From positions 1 to 23,722 of the forward strand of contig CAYYNP010000149.1 of the NCBI GenBank assembly GCA_964472545.1: 23,722 nt of DNA, read 5' to 3'. Positions 15,501 to 21,736 of this stretch are shown piece after piece. Below the pieces are notes generated by a model, which made no database searches, had not been told where the DNA came from, and saw nothing but the letters and a program-made list of their open reading frames with translations. The number at the start of each line of letters is the position of its first letter. Position 1 is the stretch's first letter. Source of the stretch: CAYYNP01 sp964472545 (GTDB lineage Bacteria > Planctomycetota > Planctomycetia > Pirellulales > Thermoguttaceae). Both the position numbers and the translations under genes were made by a program.

Positions 15501-16651
15501 GCTTCGCAGAGCAGCTTCCCATCGTCGGCGGAATAGGCAGCCACCAGATCGCGTCCACCGGCCAGCAGCGTGCGTCCGGCCATGATCAAGGCATACGGAC
15601 ACGCGCACGGCTGGCTCCAAAGAGTCTTCCGCGACGACCGCTCGACGGCCGTCAGGGCGTCGTCGGTCAACACGTAGGCCACGTCGCCGCAAACGACCAT
15701 CTCGTTGCCACCGTTGACCACAGCGATCTTGGCCCGCGTCTTGGCGTCGCTGTCGGTGATCCAGCCGGCCTTGTTACCCGGCCCGTGCAGCACGTGGTCG
15801 TCGTGGGTGATCAGTGCAAAGCAGCCCCCGCCGCCTTGCAGGGCCCCGAGCGATTTGCCGTCGGCCCGATCGAAGACCAGCGGCGGGACGCGGCCCTGGG
15901 GCGAAAAGAGCTTGTCGGACGTTGCCAGCAGAGCGCCTTCCATGGTCGGCCCGGATTGACTTTGGACGTAGCGGCCCGGCCCGTCGGGTCTTCCCGTGGC
16001 GGCGTCGACCGCACACAGGTACGACTCCTTCCAGGGCAGCATGCCGGCGGCGAAGTAGGCCGTGCCGTCGGCCACCAGCACGCCCGTGCGACAGGGCCAG
16101 AGCGGGATCAGCCGGCCGTTGTGGACGATCTGCCGCCCGCCGGGCCGCCGACCGTCGGGCACTGGGCAGTGTTTCCAGATCAAAGTGCCGTTGGCCGCGT
16201 CGAGACAGTAGGCGTGGCCGTCGTCGGAGCCGAAGTAGAGTTTGCCGTCGGCCATGGCGGGGGCAATCCGCACCGGACCTTCCGTCGTGAACACCCAACG
16301 CACTCTCCCGGTTGCCGCATCCAGACAATAGACCGAATCGTCGGCCGACGAGCCGAAGTAGACAGCGTCGCCGACGGCGATCGGATGGAACACCGGATCG
16401 TAGTTCCGCATACCCCGCAGGCCTCGCAGCCCGGCGTAGGCGTCCCACTTGGCCGGTCCCGCCCAGGCCGGCTGGGGCGGGGCGGGGCTTTGCCAGACCC
16501 ATTCTCGACGCAGTGACTTGGCGTCGAACGCTTCATCCGTGCGACCGCTGCGGCGGTTGTCGTGGCGGAACGCCGGCCAGTCGTCGGCCCGGGCAGACGC
16601 GATCGAAACGAGGGCAAGCAGGCACGCGGCAATTCGGCTCTGATGTGTCAC
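12554..16651 (-). CDS. Large secreted multidomain protein: PQQ-like propeller, LamG, purple-acid-phosphatase N-like domain, methyltransferase-like domain, second propeller
   Basis: This protein has 1365 residues. A signal peptide covers about residues 1-22 (SRIAACLLALVSIASARA). Residues about 24-415 carry PQQ-like blades (CLDAATGRVRWVF, CLDAANGTLIWKH). Residues about 449-664 are a LamG/concanavalin-like domain (ITAEAWVRVDRP, MKLYVDGRL, IHEVRVYRRVLSAEEVQKHY). Residues about 680-770 resemble the fibronectin-like N-domain of purple acid phosphatases (AVVRWQTHQPSPTSLECGFG, LRRDTPYEYVIQV). Residues about 787-905 resemble a SAM-dependent methyltransferase Rossmann fold (ICLLIGDVAMGRLAYEL, LRVVVADTDDAAITSARDAL, LPFPDGFANVVV). 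Residues about 944-1365 form a second propeller ending GGGCSCGNWLETSAGFM. The frame is continuous. A methyltransferase-like fold in an exported protein is odd, and its activity is unproven: the glycine loop is degenerate (GDVAMG, not GxGxG). A carbohydrate or surface role is inferred from the LamG domain. Confidence 0.88.
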   Translation of the reverse strand: MTHQSRIAACLLALVSIASARADDWPAFRHDNRRSGRTDEAFDAKSLRREWVWQSPAPPQPAWAGPAKWDAYAGLRGLRGMRNYDPVFHPIAVGDAVYFGSSADDSVYCLDAATGRVRWVFTTEGPVRIAPAMADGKLYFGSDDGHAYCLDAANGTLIWKHCPVPDGRRPGGRQIVHNGRLIPLWPCRTGVLVADGTAYFAAGMLPWKESYLCAVDAATGRPDGPGRYVQSQSGPTMEGALLATSDKLFSPQGRVPPLVFDRADGKSLGALQGGGGCFALITHDDHVLHGPGNKAGWITDSDAKTRAKIAVVNGGNEMVVCGDVAYVLTDDALTAVERSSRKTLWSQPCACPYALIMAGRTLLAGGRDLVAAYSADDGKLLCEAEVRGKAYGLAVAGGRLLVGTGEGAVYCFSPGKEVPPVEPADASSAGNEAVEAEDLGPLRPVEPIEDEDLLGRWVFQGELVKGSSVKDLAGSLDGRIAGTIKRARVDDVEALATDGTSNTVLVTDDHNTAKLPETEITAEAWVRVDRPLTWGGIVGAMQDNGSYERGWILGYNNSRYSLAVCGKEGPGRLTYLAADADFQPRAWAHVVGTYDGAEMKLYVDGRLRATSAEQKGPINYPPKTFYEIGAYHDQDENFRLAGMIHEVRVYRRVLSAEEVQKHYETKHISSPPPLPEPETATLAVGPCLQFTGPDSAVVRWQTHQPSPTSLECGFGDDVQTIEDPAPKKQHEAVLKGLRRDTPYEYVIQVTVDGQPRPTAPFECDTFFNYSPAAVPERPNAYPKDDPAECGAAARRILTQCGARRGICLLIGDVAMGRLAYELTRQSDLRVVVADTDDAAITSARDALHRAGVYGSRVTVHRVESLEELPFPDGFANVVVPPADATWQDAWFRLACPDGGSICRRGSAQDAFAAAGASAGAATHSDGDWLRATRPPLDGAGVWSHQYGRADNSAYGGESLGGAQTVDDLKLQWIGRPGPRAQPDRNGRKPSPLSTGGRLFMQGLQRMVAIDACNGSILWSLEVPPLMRFNMPRDCGNWCADRSHVFAAIGGKCWQIDAAAGEVVRQHDVIPGPNEDWTYDWGYLARHGDAIVGSAVKAGTSWTNFWGKAGSGWYDSRGGPVTDKICSDNLFALDGQTGGFRWEYRGGLIVNPTITIGDGRIYFVECRNDKAIAAPTRRLGGADFWQDQFLVALDLKSGELWEQPLDVADGVVVFFLAYSDGKLVLVSSDTKYHVYAFDAADGKPAWQAEFNWPSDNHGKHMSRPAIAGGRVFVRPHVFDLADGKQHEKKMPDGGCGTYALSDEAVFFRAGNVTMWNEETNRTTAFHRLRPGCWLSTIPAAGMLLSPEAGGGCSCGNWLETSAGFMR

Positions 16652-16827
16652 GACGGCTCCTTGATGGGGATTGGTGTTTCCCCATACATATCATGGTGGT
16701 CCGCAGATCGCAACTCGAGATGGAGGCAGCAGCGCGAGACGCTGGCCACCGTCGACGCTTTTGCGGCTGCTGAAGAATGGGTGCCAAAGCCTCACAGATG
16801 CAGTGCTATCTGAGTGTCCCGGAAAAA

Positions 16828-16848
16828 CACTGCTTCTGCGAAGCAGTG
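16828..16848. repeat. Perfect palindrome in the hsp20 upstream region
   Basis: cactgctt-ctgcg-aagcagtg has an 8-bp stem and 5-nt loop. It lies about 170-190 bp upstream of the sigma-54-type promoter, a distance at which enhancer-binding proteins commonly bind. It could equally be a dispersed palindromic repeat. Confidence 0.5.
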
Positions 16849-17015
16849 GCACACGCGGCTCTTGCGAGTTCTGCGCAGCGTTCCAACGTGTCAAAGGCGA
16901 ACCACGAATCCTGCCAAAATGACAGGCCCACCAGGCACGTGTAACGTATGAGGTTTCCGAAGCGAGAGTGCGCAAGTCGTTGGGGGAAAACACCTAACGG
17001 TATGCCGCGCGGGTT

Positions 17016-17031
17016 TGGCACGCCCTTTGCG
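17016..17031 (+). promoter_or_regulatory. Sigma-54 (-24/-12) promoter for the hsp20 genes
   Basis: tggcacg-ccct-ttgcg matches the sigma-54 consensus TGGCACG-N4-TTGC(A/T) at all the key positions. The GG and GC dinucleotides have the required 10-bp gap. The last base is G, not A/T. Transcription should begin about 17041-17043 and give a leader of about 80 nt before the ATG at 17121. This implies that an enhancer-binding activator controls the downstream chaperone gene(s). Confidence 0.65.
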
Positions 17032-17120
17032 TTCATTTCAGCCAGTTGCGAAAACACCAACCACATCCCGCGGCGGCCCTGCCCGCTGCGAAAAAGTCTC
17101 TTCACAGAAGGAGGATCGTC

Positions 17121-17612
17121 ATGGTCTTTCGCAGTCGAAGCATGCGCCATCCCGTTGGACAACTCCGCGATGAGATGGATCGTGTCTTCTCCGGCGTCTT
17201 CGGCCGGTGTGCCAACGAAGTCTGGCCGTCGGCCGACCGCGGGCAGCCGGCTTTGAACGTCTGGGAGAGCGACGACGCGCTTTGCGTGGAAGTCGAGTTG
17301 CCCGGCGTCGAAAGCGACCAGATCGACATCTCGGTCGCCGGCGGTGAACTGTCGCTTACGGTTCAGCGGCCCGAAGTGAAACAAGAGGGCGTGACCTATC
17401 ACCGCCGCGAGCGACGCACCGGCTCGTTCAGCCGCACGTTGCGGCTGCCCGGCGACGTCGACCCCGCCCGTGTCGAGGCCGCCCGTGTCGAGGCCGCCCG
17501 TGTCGAGGCCGCCCGTGTCGAGGCCGCGCTGAACGACGGCGTGCTGAAGATCACGCTGCCGAAGGCGGAGAGCGCCAAGCCGCGGAAGATCGACGTCACG
17601 ACCGGATCCTAG
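17121..17612 (+). CDS. Small heat shock protein (Hsp20/alpha-crystallin) with an internal ARVEA expansion
   Basis: This 163-residue protein starts at ATG 17121 (MVFRSRSMRHPVGQLRDEMD) with a strong AAGGAGG 7 nt upstream. The alpha-crystallin domain runs from about residue 42 (PALNVWESDDALCVEVELPG) through GGELSLTVQRP and SFSRTLRLPGDVDP to LNDGVLKITLPKAE and the C-terminal KPRKIDV. Small Hsps are ATP-independent holdases that bind unfolding proteins in the cytoplasm. The usual sequence DPARVEAALNDGVL is interrupted by three extra ARVEA units, giving four perfect copies at residues 116-135 between the DP turn and the GVL strand. The insert should be helical and lengthen a loop of the domain. A sigma-54-type promoter lies about 90 bp upstream, and a second hsp20 gene follows after 76 bp. 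Confidence 0.95.
   Translation: MVFRSRSMRHPVGQLRDEMDRVFSGVFGRCANEVWPSADRGQPALNVWESDDALCVEVELPGVESDQIDISVAGGELSLTVQRPEVKQEGVTYHRRERRTGSFSRTLRLPGDVDPARVEAARVEAARVEAARVEAALNDGVLKITLPKAESAKPRKIDVTTGS
17466..17525 (+). repeat. Four perfect 15-bp tandem repeats inside hsp20
   Basis: gcccgtgtcgaggcc occurs four times without a mismatch at 17466, 17481, 17496 and 17511. The unit is a multiple of three, so the frame is kept and ARVEA is repeated four times. The absence of any silent difference suggests recent slippage. Confidence 0.97.
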
Positions 17613-17688
17613 GTTGCCGGACGTTGCATCGCCACGAAAAACGCGATGAACACAAAGACTCTGATTCAATAGCGAGGAGGTTGAAGCC

Positions 17689-18090
17689 ATGGTTACCGAG
17701 AATTGTGTTGCGAAGCCGTCGACCGACGAGGCCGAAGGTGTTCAGCGGACCGGATGCGGACGTTGTTACCGTCCGCAGGTCGATATCCTGGAGCAGGCCG
17801 ATGAGTTGATCGTACTGGCCGACGTGCCCGGCGCGCATGCCGACACGATCGACGTGAAGTTCGAGGACGGCACGCTCTCGATCCACGCCGCCGTCGAGCC
17901 GCGCCAGGCTTGCGACCAGACGTATCTCCTACGGGAATACGGCGTGGGCGACTTCTACCGGACGTTCACGGTCAGCGAGGCGATCGACGCCTCGAAGATC
18001 ACCGCCGACTACGCCGGCGGCGTAATCACGCTGCGTTTGCCGAAGACCGAGGCGACGAAGCCGCGGAAGATCGCCGTAGAAACCACGTAG
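17689..18090 (+). CDS. Second small heat shock protein (Hsp20/alpha-crystallin)
   Basis: This 133-residue protein starts at ATG 17689 with AGGAGG about 9 nt upstream. The crystallin domain spans about residues 28-130: YRPQVDILEQADELIVLADV, DTIDVKFEDGTLSIHA, GDFYRTFTVSEAIDASKITA and GGVITLRLPKTEATKPRKIA. It lacks the ARVEA expansion of its neighbour. It has a short Cys-containing N-arm (VTENCVAKP, CGRC) and so may assemble differently. It probably shares the upstream transcript, with a 76-bp gap and no visible terminator. The two proteins may co-assemble as a hetero-oligomer, as paired small Hsps do elsewhere (inference). Confidence 0.95.
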   Translation: MVTENCVAKPSTDEAEGVQRTGCGRCYRPQVDILEQADELIVLADVPGAHADTIDVKFEDGTLSIHAAVEPRQACDQTYLLREYGVGDFYRTFTVSEAIDASKITADYAGGVITLRLPKTEATKPRKIAVETT

Positions 18091-18274
18091 GCACACGGTC
18101 AAATCGCCGAGTTTCGACAAGGACCTCGCCGGGCGGGCGGGCGGTCGCTCGCTCGGCGGTGGAACTTCTTGGCGCCGCCGAGTAGACTAAGGCCATTGGC
18201 CGGAGATTCCGCCGCTGAAGTTCCGTTGCCGAGGGTTCTTGTCTGGGGGCGTCCTCACCAGAAAGGTGATCATC

Positions 18275-18718
18275 ATGCCGTGCCGTGGGGTTCGCGGGGC
18301 CACGACTGCCGAGCACAACAACGTAGAAGAGGTACTACGCTCCACCCGGCAGTTACTGGCGTTGATGATCCGCCAAAACGACATGCGGGAAGAGGACGTC
18401 GCCAGCGTGATCTTCAGTACGACCATGGATCTCAACGCGGAGTTTCCCGCATTGGCCGCGCGGCAGTTGGGCTGGTTGAACGTGGCTTTGATGTGCGTCC
18501 ACGAGATGAACGTCCCCGGCTCGTTGCAACGTTGCATCCGCATTCTGGTCCACTGGAATACGGACAAGCCGGCCAAGGACATCGTTCACGTCTACATCAA
18601 GGAGGCCTCGCGCCTGCGGCCCGATCTGTGCAAACTGCCGCCGGTCGATTGGAACGAACTGGAAGGGTGGATCACCGACCATCTGAACCGCGAAGCCAAG
18701 TCGAGTTGGCAGAGTTGA
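18275..18718 (+). CDS. aroH: Monofunctional chorismate mutase, AroH type
   Basis: This 147-residue protein starts at ATG 18275 (MPCRGVRGATTAEHN) with AAAGGTG upstream. A 12-codon in-frame extension to 18239 is less likely. AroH-class chorismate mutases are trimeric and convert chorismate to prephenate on the way to Phe and Tyr. The Bacillus-type active-site residues are all present: R7 in RGVRGATT, E77 in MCVHEMNVPGS, R89 in QRCIRILVHW and Y107 in IVHVYIKEA. They match Arg7, Glu78, Arg90 and Tyr108 of the B. subtilis enzyme with a one-residue shift. The length fits the family. No other aromatic-pathway gene is adjacent, and an HYExAFE gene follows 58 bp later. Confidence 0.97.
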   Translation: MPCRGVRGATTAEHNNVEEVLRSTRQLLALMIRQNDMREEDVASVIFSTTMDLNAEFPALAARQLGWLNVALMCVHEMNVPGSLQRCIRILVHWNTDKPAKDIVHVYIKEASRLRPDLCKLPPVDWNELEGWITDHLNREAKSSWQS

Positions 18719-18776
18719 CGCCGTAGCGGGGCATTGACGCCATGACGGGACGGGGAGCCGGGGGTATCGCGATCGT

Positions 18777-19322
18777 ATGGCCAATCGAGACAACCACTAC
18801 GAGGCGGCCTTCGAGGAGTACCTGCGCAGCCGCTGTGTGCCCTATGTGGCCGTCGACGAAGCCCGCCGCAGCCTGCTGGGCAACGGGTCCTCGATCAAGT
18901 CGCTTGATTTCATTGTCTCTTCCTCCGGCGAGCCGACCTGGCTGGTCGACGTCAAGGGGCGGCGCTTCCCCAGCGGCGATCAGACCGCCCAATACTGGAA
19001 GAACTGGTCGCCGCGCGAGGATCTCGACAGCCTGGCACAATGGGAAGGGCTGTTTGGCGAGGGGTTCTGCGGGCTGTTTGTGTTCGCCTACGATATCCTG
19101 GGCGACCGTGCACCCCTGCCGGCGGAACAGCTTTTCGAGTTTCGCGGCCGGTTGTACGGATTCGTGGCCGTAACGCTTTCCGAGTACGCGACCTACGCCC
19201 GGCGCATCTCCCCAAGCTGGGACACGGTGGCCATGCCCACGGCCGACTTCCGCCGCTTGGCCCGCCCGATCGACGAACTGCTGGGCGCGGCGACCGGGGT
19301 GGCGGCCGGCGTGCAGGCTTGA
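18777..19322 (+). CDS. HYExAFE-family protein, PD-(D/E)XK nuclease-like
   Basis: This 181-residue protein starts at ATG 18777. The N-terminal NHYEAAFEEYL (residues 6-16) is the signature that names the HYExAFE family, known mainly from planctomycetes and without an assigned function. D44 (KSLDFIV) and the strand WLVDVKGRRFP with D58-x-K60 resemble the D...(D/E)xK catalytic core of the PD-(D/E)XK nuclease fold, with E9 or E13 as the possible helix Glu. The remaining part (GFCGLFVFAYD and FRGRLYGFVAVTLSEYATYA) would supply later strands. No transmembrane or signal segment is seen. The ribosome site is weak. The nuclease idea is my inference from residue pattern; the family label is more certain. 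It sits between aroH and pncB on the same strand. Confidence 0.88.
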   Translation: MANRDNHYEAAFEEYLRSRCVPYVAVDEARRSLLGNGSSIKSLDFIVSSSGEPTWLVDVKGRRFPSGDQTAQYWKNWSPREDLDSLAQWEGLFGEGFCGLFVFAYDILGDRAPLPAEQLFEFRGRLYGFVAVTLSEYATYARRISPSWDTVAMPTADFRRLARPIDELLGAATGVAAGVQA

Positions 19323-19350
19323 CAGGCTCCGCTTACTGTATAGTACACTA
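19319..19350 (+). promoter_or_regulatory. Possible sigma-70-type promoter for pncB
   Basis: TTGACA at 19319-19324 overlaps the stop codon of the HYExAFE gene, and an AT-rich tatagtacact at 19339-19349 could provide a -10 element. No hexamer has both a good match and 17-bp spacing (tagtac at 16 bp is the nearest). It is a weak candidate. Confidence 0.3.
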
Positions 19351-19371
19351 AGAACCCAACGGAGCCTCCCT

Positions 19372-20847
19372 ATGGCCGGACTCTCGAAGATCTACCAGAC
19401 CTCGCTGTCGCTGCTGACGGATCTGTATCAGATCACGATGGCCTACGGCTATTGGCGCCTGCGCCGCGCCGAGCGGGAGGCCGCGTTCCACCTGTTTTTC
19501 CGCAACAATCCGTTTCGTGGTGGATTCACGGTGGCCGCGGGCCTGGACTACGTGGTCGAGTTTCTGCGGCAGTTTCGGTTTCTGCCGGACGACGTCGACT
19601 ATCTGGCCGAGCTGCAGGGCAACGACGGGCGTGCGCTGTTTCAGCGGGAGTTTCTCGACTACCTGGCCGCTTTGGAACTGCGGGTCGACGTCGACGCGAT
19701 TCCGGAAGGAACCGTCGTCTTCCCGCACGAGCCGTTGGTGCGGGTCCGGGGGCCGCTGGTGCAGTGCCAACTGCTCGAAACGGCGCTGCTGAACATGCTC
19801 AACTTCCAGACGCTGATCGCCACCAAGGCAGCACGCGTCTGCGCGGCCACCGGCGGACAGCCGGTGCTGGAGTTCGGGCTGCGGCGCGCGCAGGGGATCG
19901 ACGGCAGCCTGGCGGCCAGCCGGGCGGCCTACATCGGCGGTTGCGCGGCGACGTCGAACGTGTTGGCCGGCAAACTGTTCGGCGTTCCCGTCAAGGGCAC
20001 GCACGCCCATAGTTGGGTGATGTCGTTCGACGAGGAGTTGGCGGCGTTCGAGGGCTACGCCCGGGCGATGCCCAACAACTGCGTGTTCCTCGTCGATACG
20101 TACGATACGCTCGAGGGGGTGCGCAACGCGATTCGCGCGGGCCGGAAGCTACGCGAGGACGGACACGAGATGGTCGGCATCCGTCTCGACTCGGGCGACC
20201 TGACCCGGTTGAGCATCGACGCTCGAAAGCTGCTCGACGAGGCCGGCTTCGAGAAGGCAGCCATCGTGGCCAGCAACGACCTGGATGAACACCTGATCGC
20301 CGATCTGAAACGCCAAGGGGCAACGATCGCCGTCTGGGGCGTCGGCACCCGGCTGGCCACCGCCTACGACCAGCCGGCGCTGGGCGGCGTCTACAAGCTC
20401 GGCGCGATGCAGTCGGAGGGCGGCCGCTGGCAGCCGAAGCTGAAACTCTCCGAACAGGCCGTCAAGACGTCGACGCCCGGCATCCTCCAGGTTCGCCGCT
20501 ACCACGACGGATCGAAGGCCACGGCCGACATGATCTACAACGAGTTGCAGGGCCCCTCGGACGGCGAAGTGCTGGTCGATCCGCAGGATCCCGCCAGCCG
20601 CCGCCGGATGGCCGGCAGCGAGCACGCCGAGGATCTTCTGGTTCCCGTGGTCCGCCGGGGAGAAGCCGTCTACAAATCGCCGCCGCTGGAGGCCGTTCGC
20701 GATCGCGCGAGAGATCAGATGGCCTCATTCCAAGAGGGCGTATTGCGGCACGACGATCCCGAAGAGTACGCGGTCGGCCTGGATTTACGGCTCTACGAGC
20801 TGAAGGCCGAGTTGGTGCGTCAGGCGCGCGGCGGTACGAGTGCGTAG
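19372..20847 (+). CDS. pncB: Nicotinate phosphoribosyltransferase
   Basis: This 491-residue protein starts at ATG 19372 with CGGAG 7 nt upstream. The enzyme makes nicotinate mononucleotide from nicotinate and PRPP with ATP, the salvage entry to NAD in the cytoplasm. The N-terminal LLTDLYQITMAYGYW is the family signature. EFGLRRAQGIDG (167-178) lines the substrate site, KGTHAHSWVMSF (208-219) carries the His predicted to be phosphorylated (H211 or H213), DTYDTLEGVRNA (242-253) and GIRLDSGDL (269-277) bind phosphoribosyl, and VWGVGTRLATAYDQPALGGVYKL follows. The length and long C-terminal region fit the bacterial form of about 480-490 residues. It is the last gene of the plus-strand cluster, and no NAD-synthesis partner is adjacent. 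Confidence 0.97.
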   Translation: MAGLSKIYQTSLSLLTDLYQITMAYGYWRLRRAEREAAFHLFFRNNPFRGGFTVAAGLDYVVEFLRQFRFLPDDVDYLAELQGNDGRALFQREFLDYLAALELRVDVDAIPEGTVVFPHEPLVRVRGPLVQCQLLETALLNMLNFQTLIATKAARVCAATGGQPVLEFGLRRAQGIDGSLAASRAAYIGGCAATSNVLAGKLFGVPVKGTHAHSWVMSFDEELAAFEGYARAMPNNCVFLVDTYDTLEGVRNAIRAGRKLREDGHEMVGIRLDSGDLTRLSIDARKLLDEAGFEKAAIVASNDLDEHLIADLKRQGATIAVWGVGTRLATAYDQPALGGVYKLGAMQSEGGRWQPKLKLSEQAVKTSTPGILQVRRYHDGSKATADMIYNELQGPSDGEVLVDPQDPASRRRMAGSEHAEDLLVPVVRRGEAVYKSPPLEAVRDRARDQMASFQEGVLRHDDPEEYAVGLDLRLYELKAELVRQARGGTSA

Positions 20848-21325
20848 CGGGGCTGCGAGACATTTGTGGGCAGATTCGGAGTTTTTGCCACGAAGCGATG
20901 GTCTTTCGGATTCGGGGCGGCCCGGCGGCTCACACGCAAGTATTTATTTCACAGCGACTTACGTCGATAGGCAATCGCCCGCTGGCTCGCCCCCCATCGG
21001 TGCTGCCGGCAAAAAACGCGCCGGACCTGATCGCAACCCACTATCTACCAACGCGTTACGGCAATCGACCCGCCCGGCCGGCCGGTCAACAATGGGCGGG
21101 CCAACTTACGTCGCTGCGCCCCGCCATCCTGGCGACGCAACTCTCATGCGGTCAGCATGTTGCGCCGTCGCCTCGCCTTGCCAGATCGCCGTAAGTCGAC
21201 GCCGCATGGGGTTGACACGCCAAAAACATCGTGTAATTGCGCCGCCGCATCGCGTTGTTGCCCGCCCCCGCCGCACTTCCTGACCGCCGTTTCCGTCAGG
21301 CGCCATCCGACGAGCCCCAGCGACG
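20848..21325. other. 478-bp spacer with palindromes, no gene seen
   Basis: No frame here has both a ribosome site and protein-like sequence. A GC-rich inverted repeat is present: cccgccc (21069-21075) with gggcggg (21094-21100), with palindrome ggccggcc between them. The phrase cttacgtcg occurs twice (near 20954 and 21104). This could be transcript 3'-end sequence or degenerate DNA. Confidence 0.5.
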
Positions 21326-21571
21326 TCAGTAGATTCGTGGCCCGAGCAATATGAGGCCAATCACCCCGATCAGAACGGCCATTGCCGTGCAAAGAGCGAC
21401 AAACGCGGCAAACTCGACGAACCATGCCAATACCGGATGCCTCTGGCGATACTCCCGGGAAGGAACCTCGATCACCACGCGCTCCATCGCCTCAATCACT
21501 GCTCTTCCCGCGGTCAGCACGAGAACCCACGGCAGCCACCAACGCGACGGCCGACGTTTCACGATTCTCAC
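21326..21571 (-). CDS. Small two-segment membrane protein of unknown function
   Basis: This 81-residue protein has a GTG start at 21569-21571, supported by a strong AAGGAG at 21581-21586 with 9-nt spacing. The N-terminus is basic (MRIVKRRPSRWW). A first hydrophobic segment (WLPWVLVLTAGRAVIEAM) is followed by a charged amphipathic stretch (RVVIEVPSREYRQRHP) and a long hydrophobic C-terminal segment (FVALCTAMAVLIGVIGLILL). That predicts two membrane helices with a loop. No family is recognised. It lies 63 bp after the multi-PEP-CTERM gene on the same strand and is probably co-transcribed. A link to that protein's processing is speculation. Confidence 0.65.
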   Translation of the reverse strand: MRIVKRRPSRWWLPWVLVLTAGRAVIEAMERVVIEVPSREYRQRHPVLAWFVEFAAFVALCTAMAVLIGVIGLILLGPRIY

Positions 21572-21586
21572 CCGGAACCGCTCCTT

Positions 21587-21628
21587 CCCAGTTCGACGGG
21601 CCCAGTTCGACGGGCCCAGTTCGACGGG
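21587..21628. repeat. Three perfect 14-bp tandem repeats
   Basis: cccagttcgacggg occurs three times exactly (21587-21600, 21601-21614, 21615-21628). It fills the gap between the stop of the multi-PEP-CTERM gene (21635) and the ribosome site of the small membrane protein (21581-21586). Each unit begins ccc and ends ggg, so neighbouring copies could pair into small hairpins. Confidence 0.95.
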
Positions 21629-21634
21629 GATCGA

Positions 21635-21736
21635 TCACCTTCTTTTCTCCGGATAGGCGGAACGCCGTCTTCGCCATGCAAGACCGGAGAATGCAGATAC
21701 CCCGCATGCCAACAGCAATGGGCTGCCGGGCTCGGG
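21635..21736 (-). other. PEP-CTERM sorting segment 3 (terminal)
   Basis: Residues 644-676: PEPG, a hydrophobic stretch (SPLLLACGVSAFSGLAW), RRRR, and a short tail ending at TGA. This is the only tail in the normal C-terminal position. Confidence 0.88.

Larger units (their letters stand above)
16652..17120. other. Divergent regulatory spacer before the hsp20 pair
   Basis: This 469-bp region has no credible gene. It holds a perfect hairpin (16828-16848) and a sigma-54-type promoter (17016-17031). It must also contain the promoter of the large minus-strand protein starting at 16651, which I cannot place. Confidence 0.6.

Noticed and set aside
14717..16516. Long plus-strand open frame (599 codons) opposite the large secreted protein
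   Set aside because: It is antisense to a gene with a signal peptide and clear domains. The frame is long only because of high GC, and the sequence is His/Arg/Gly-rich with no domain.
16846..16869. Second sigma-54-type promoter (tggcacac...cttgcg)
   Set aside because: The gap between GG and GC is 14 bp, not 10.
17466..17525. Possible CRISPR array
   Set aside because: The copies are directly adjacent with no spacers, keep the reading frame and lie inside a gene. The 14-bp and 18-bp tandem repeats are also contiguous.
16806..17690. Minus-strand open frame of 294 codons across hsp20
   Set aside because: It is antisense to a clear Hsp20 and crosses its promoter. The repeated TGGLD motif in it is just the complement of the 15-bp tandem repeat.
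20840..21283. Plus-strand open frame in the spacer after pncB
   Set aside because: It begins inside the end of pncB, has no ribosome site, and its sequence is low in hydrophobic core residues with no motif.
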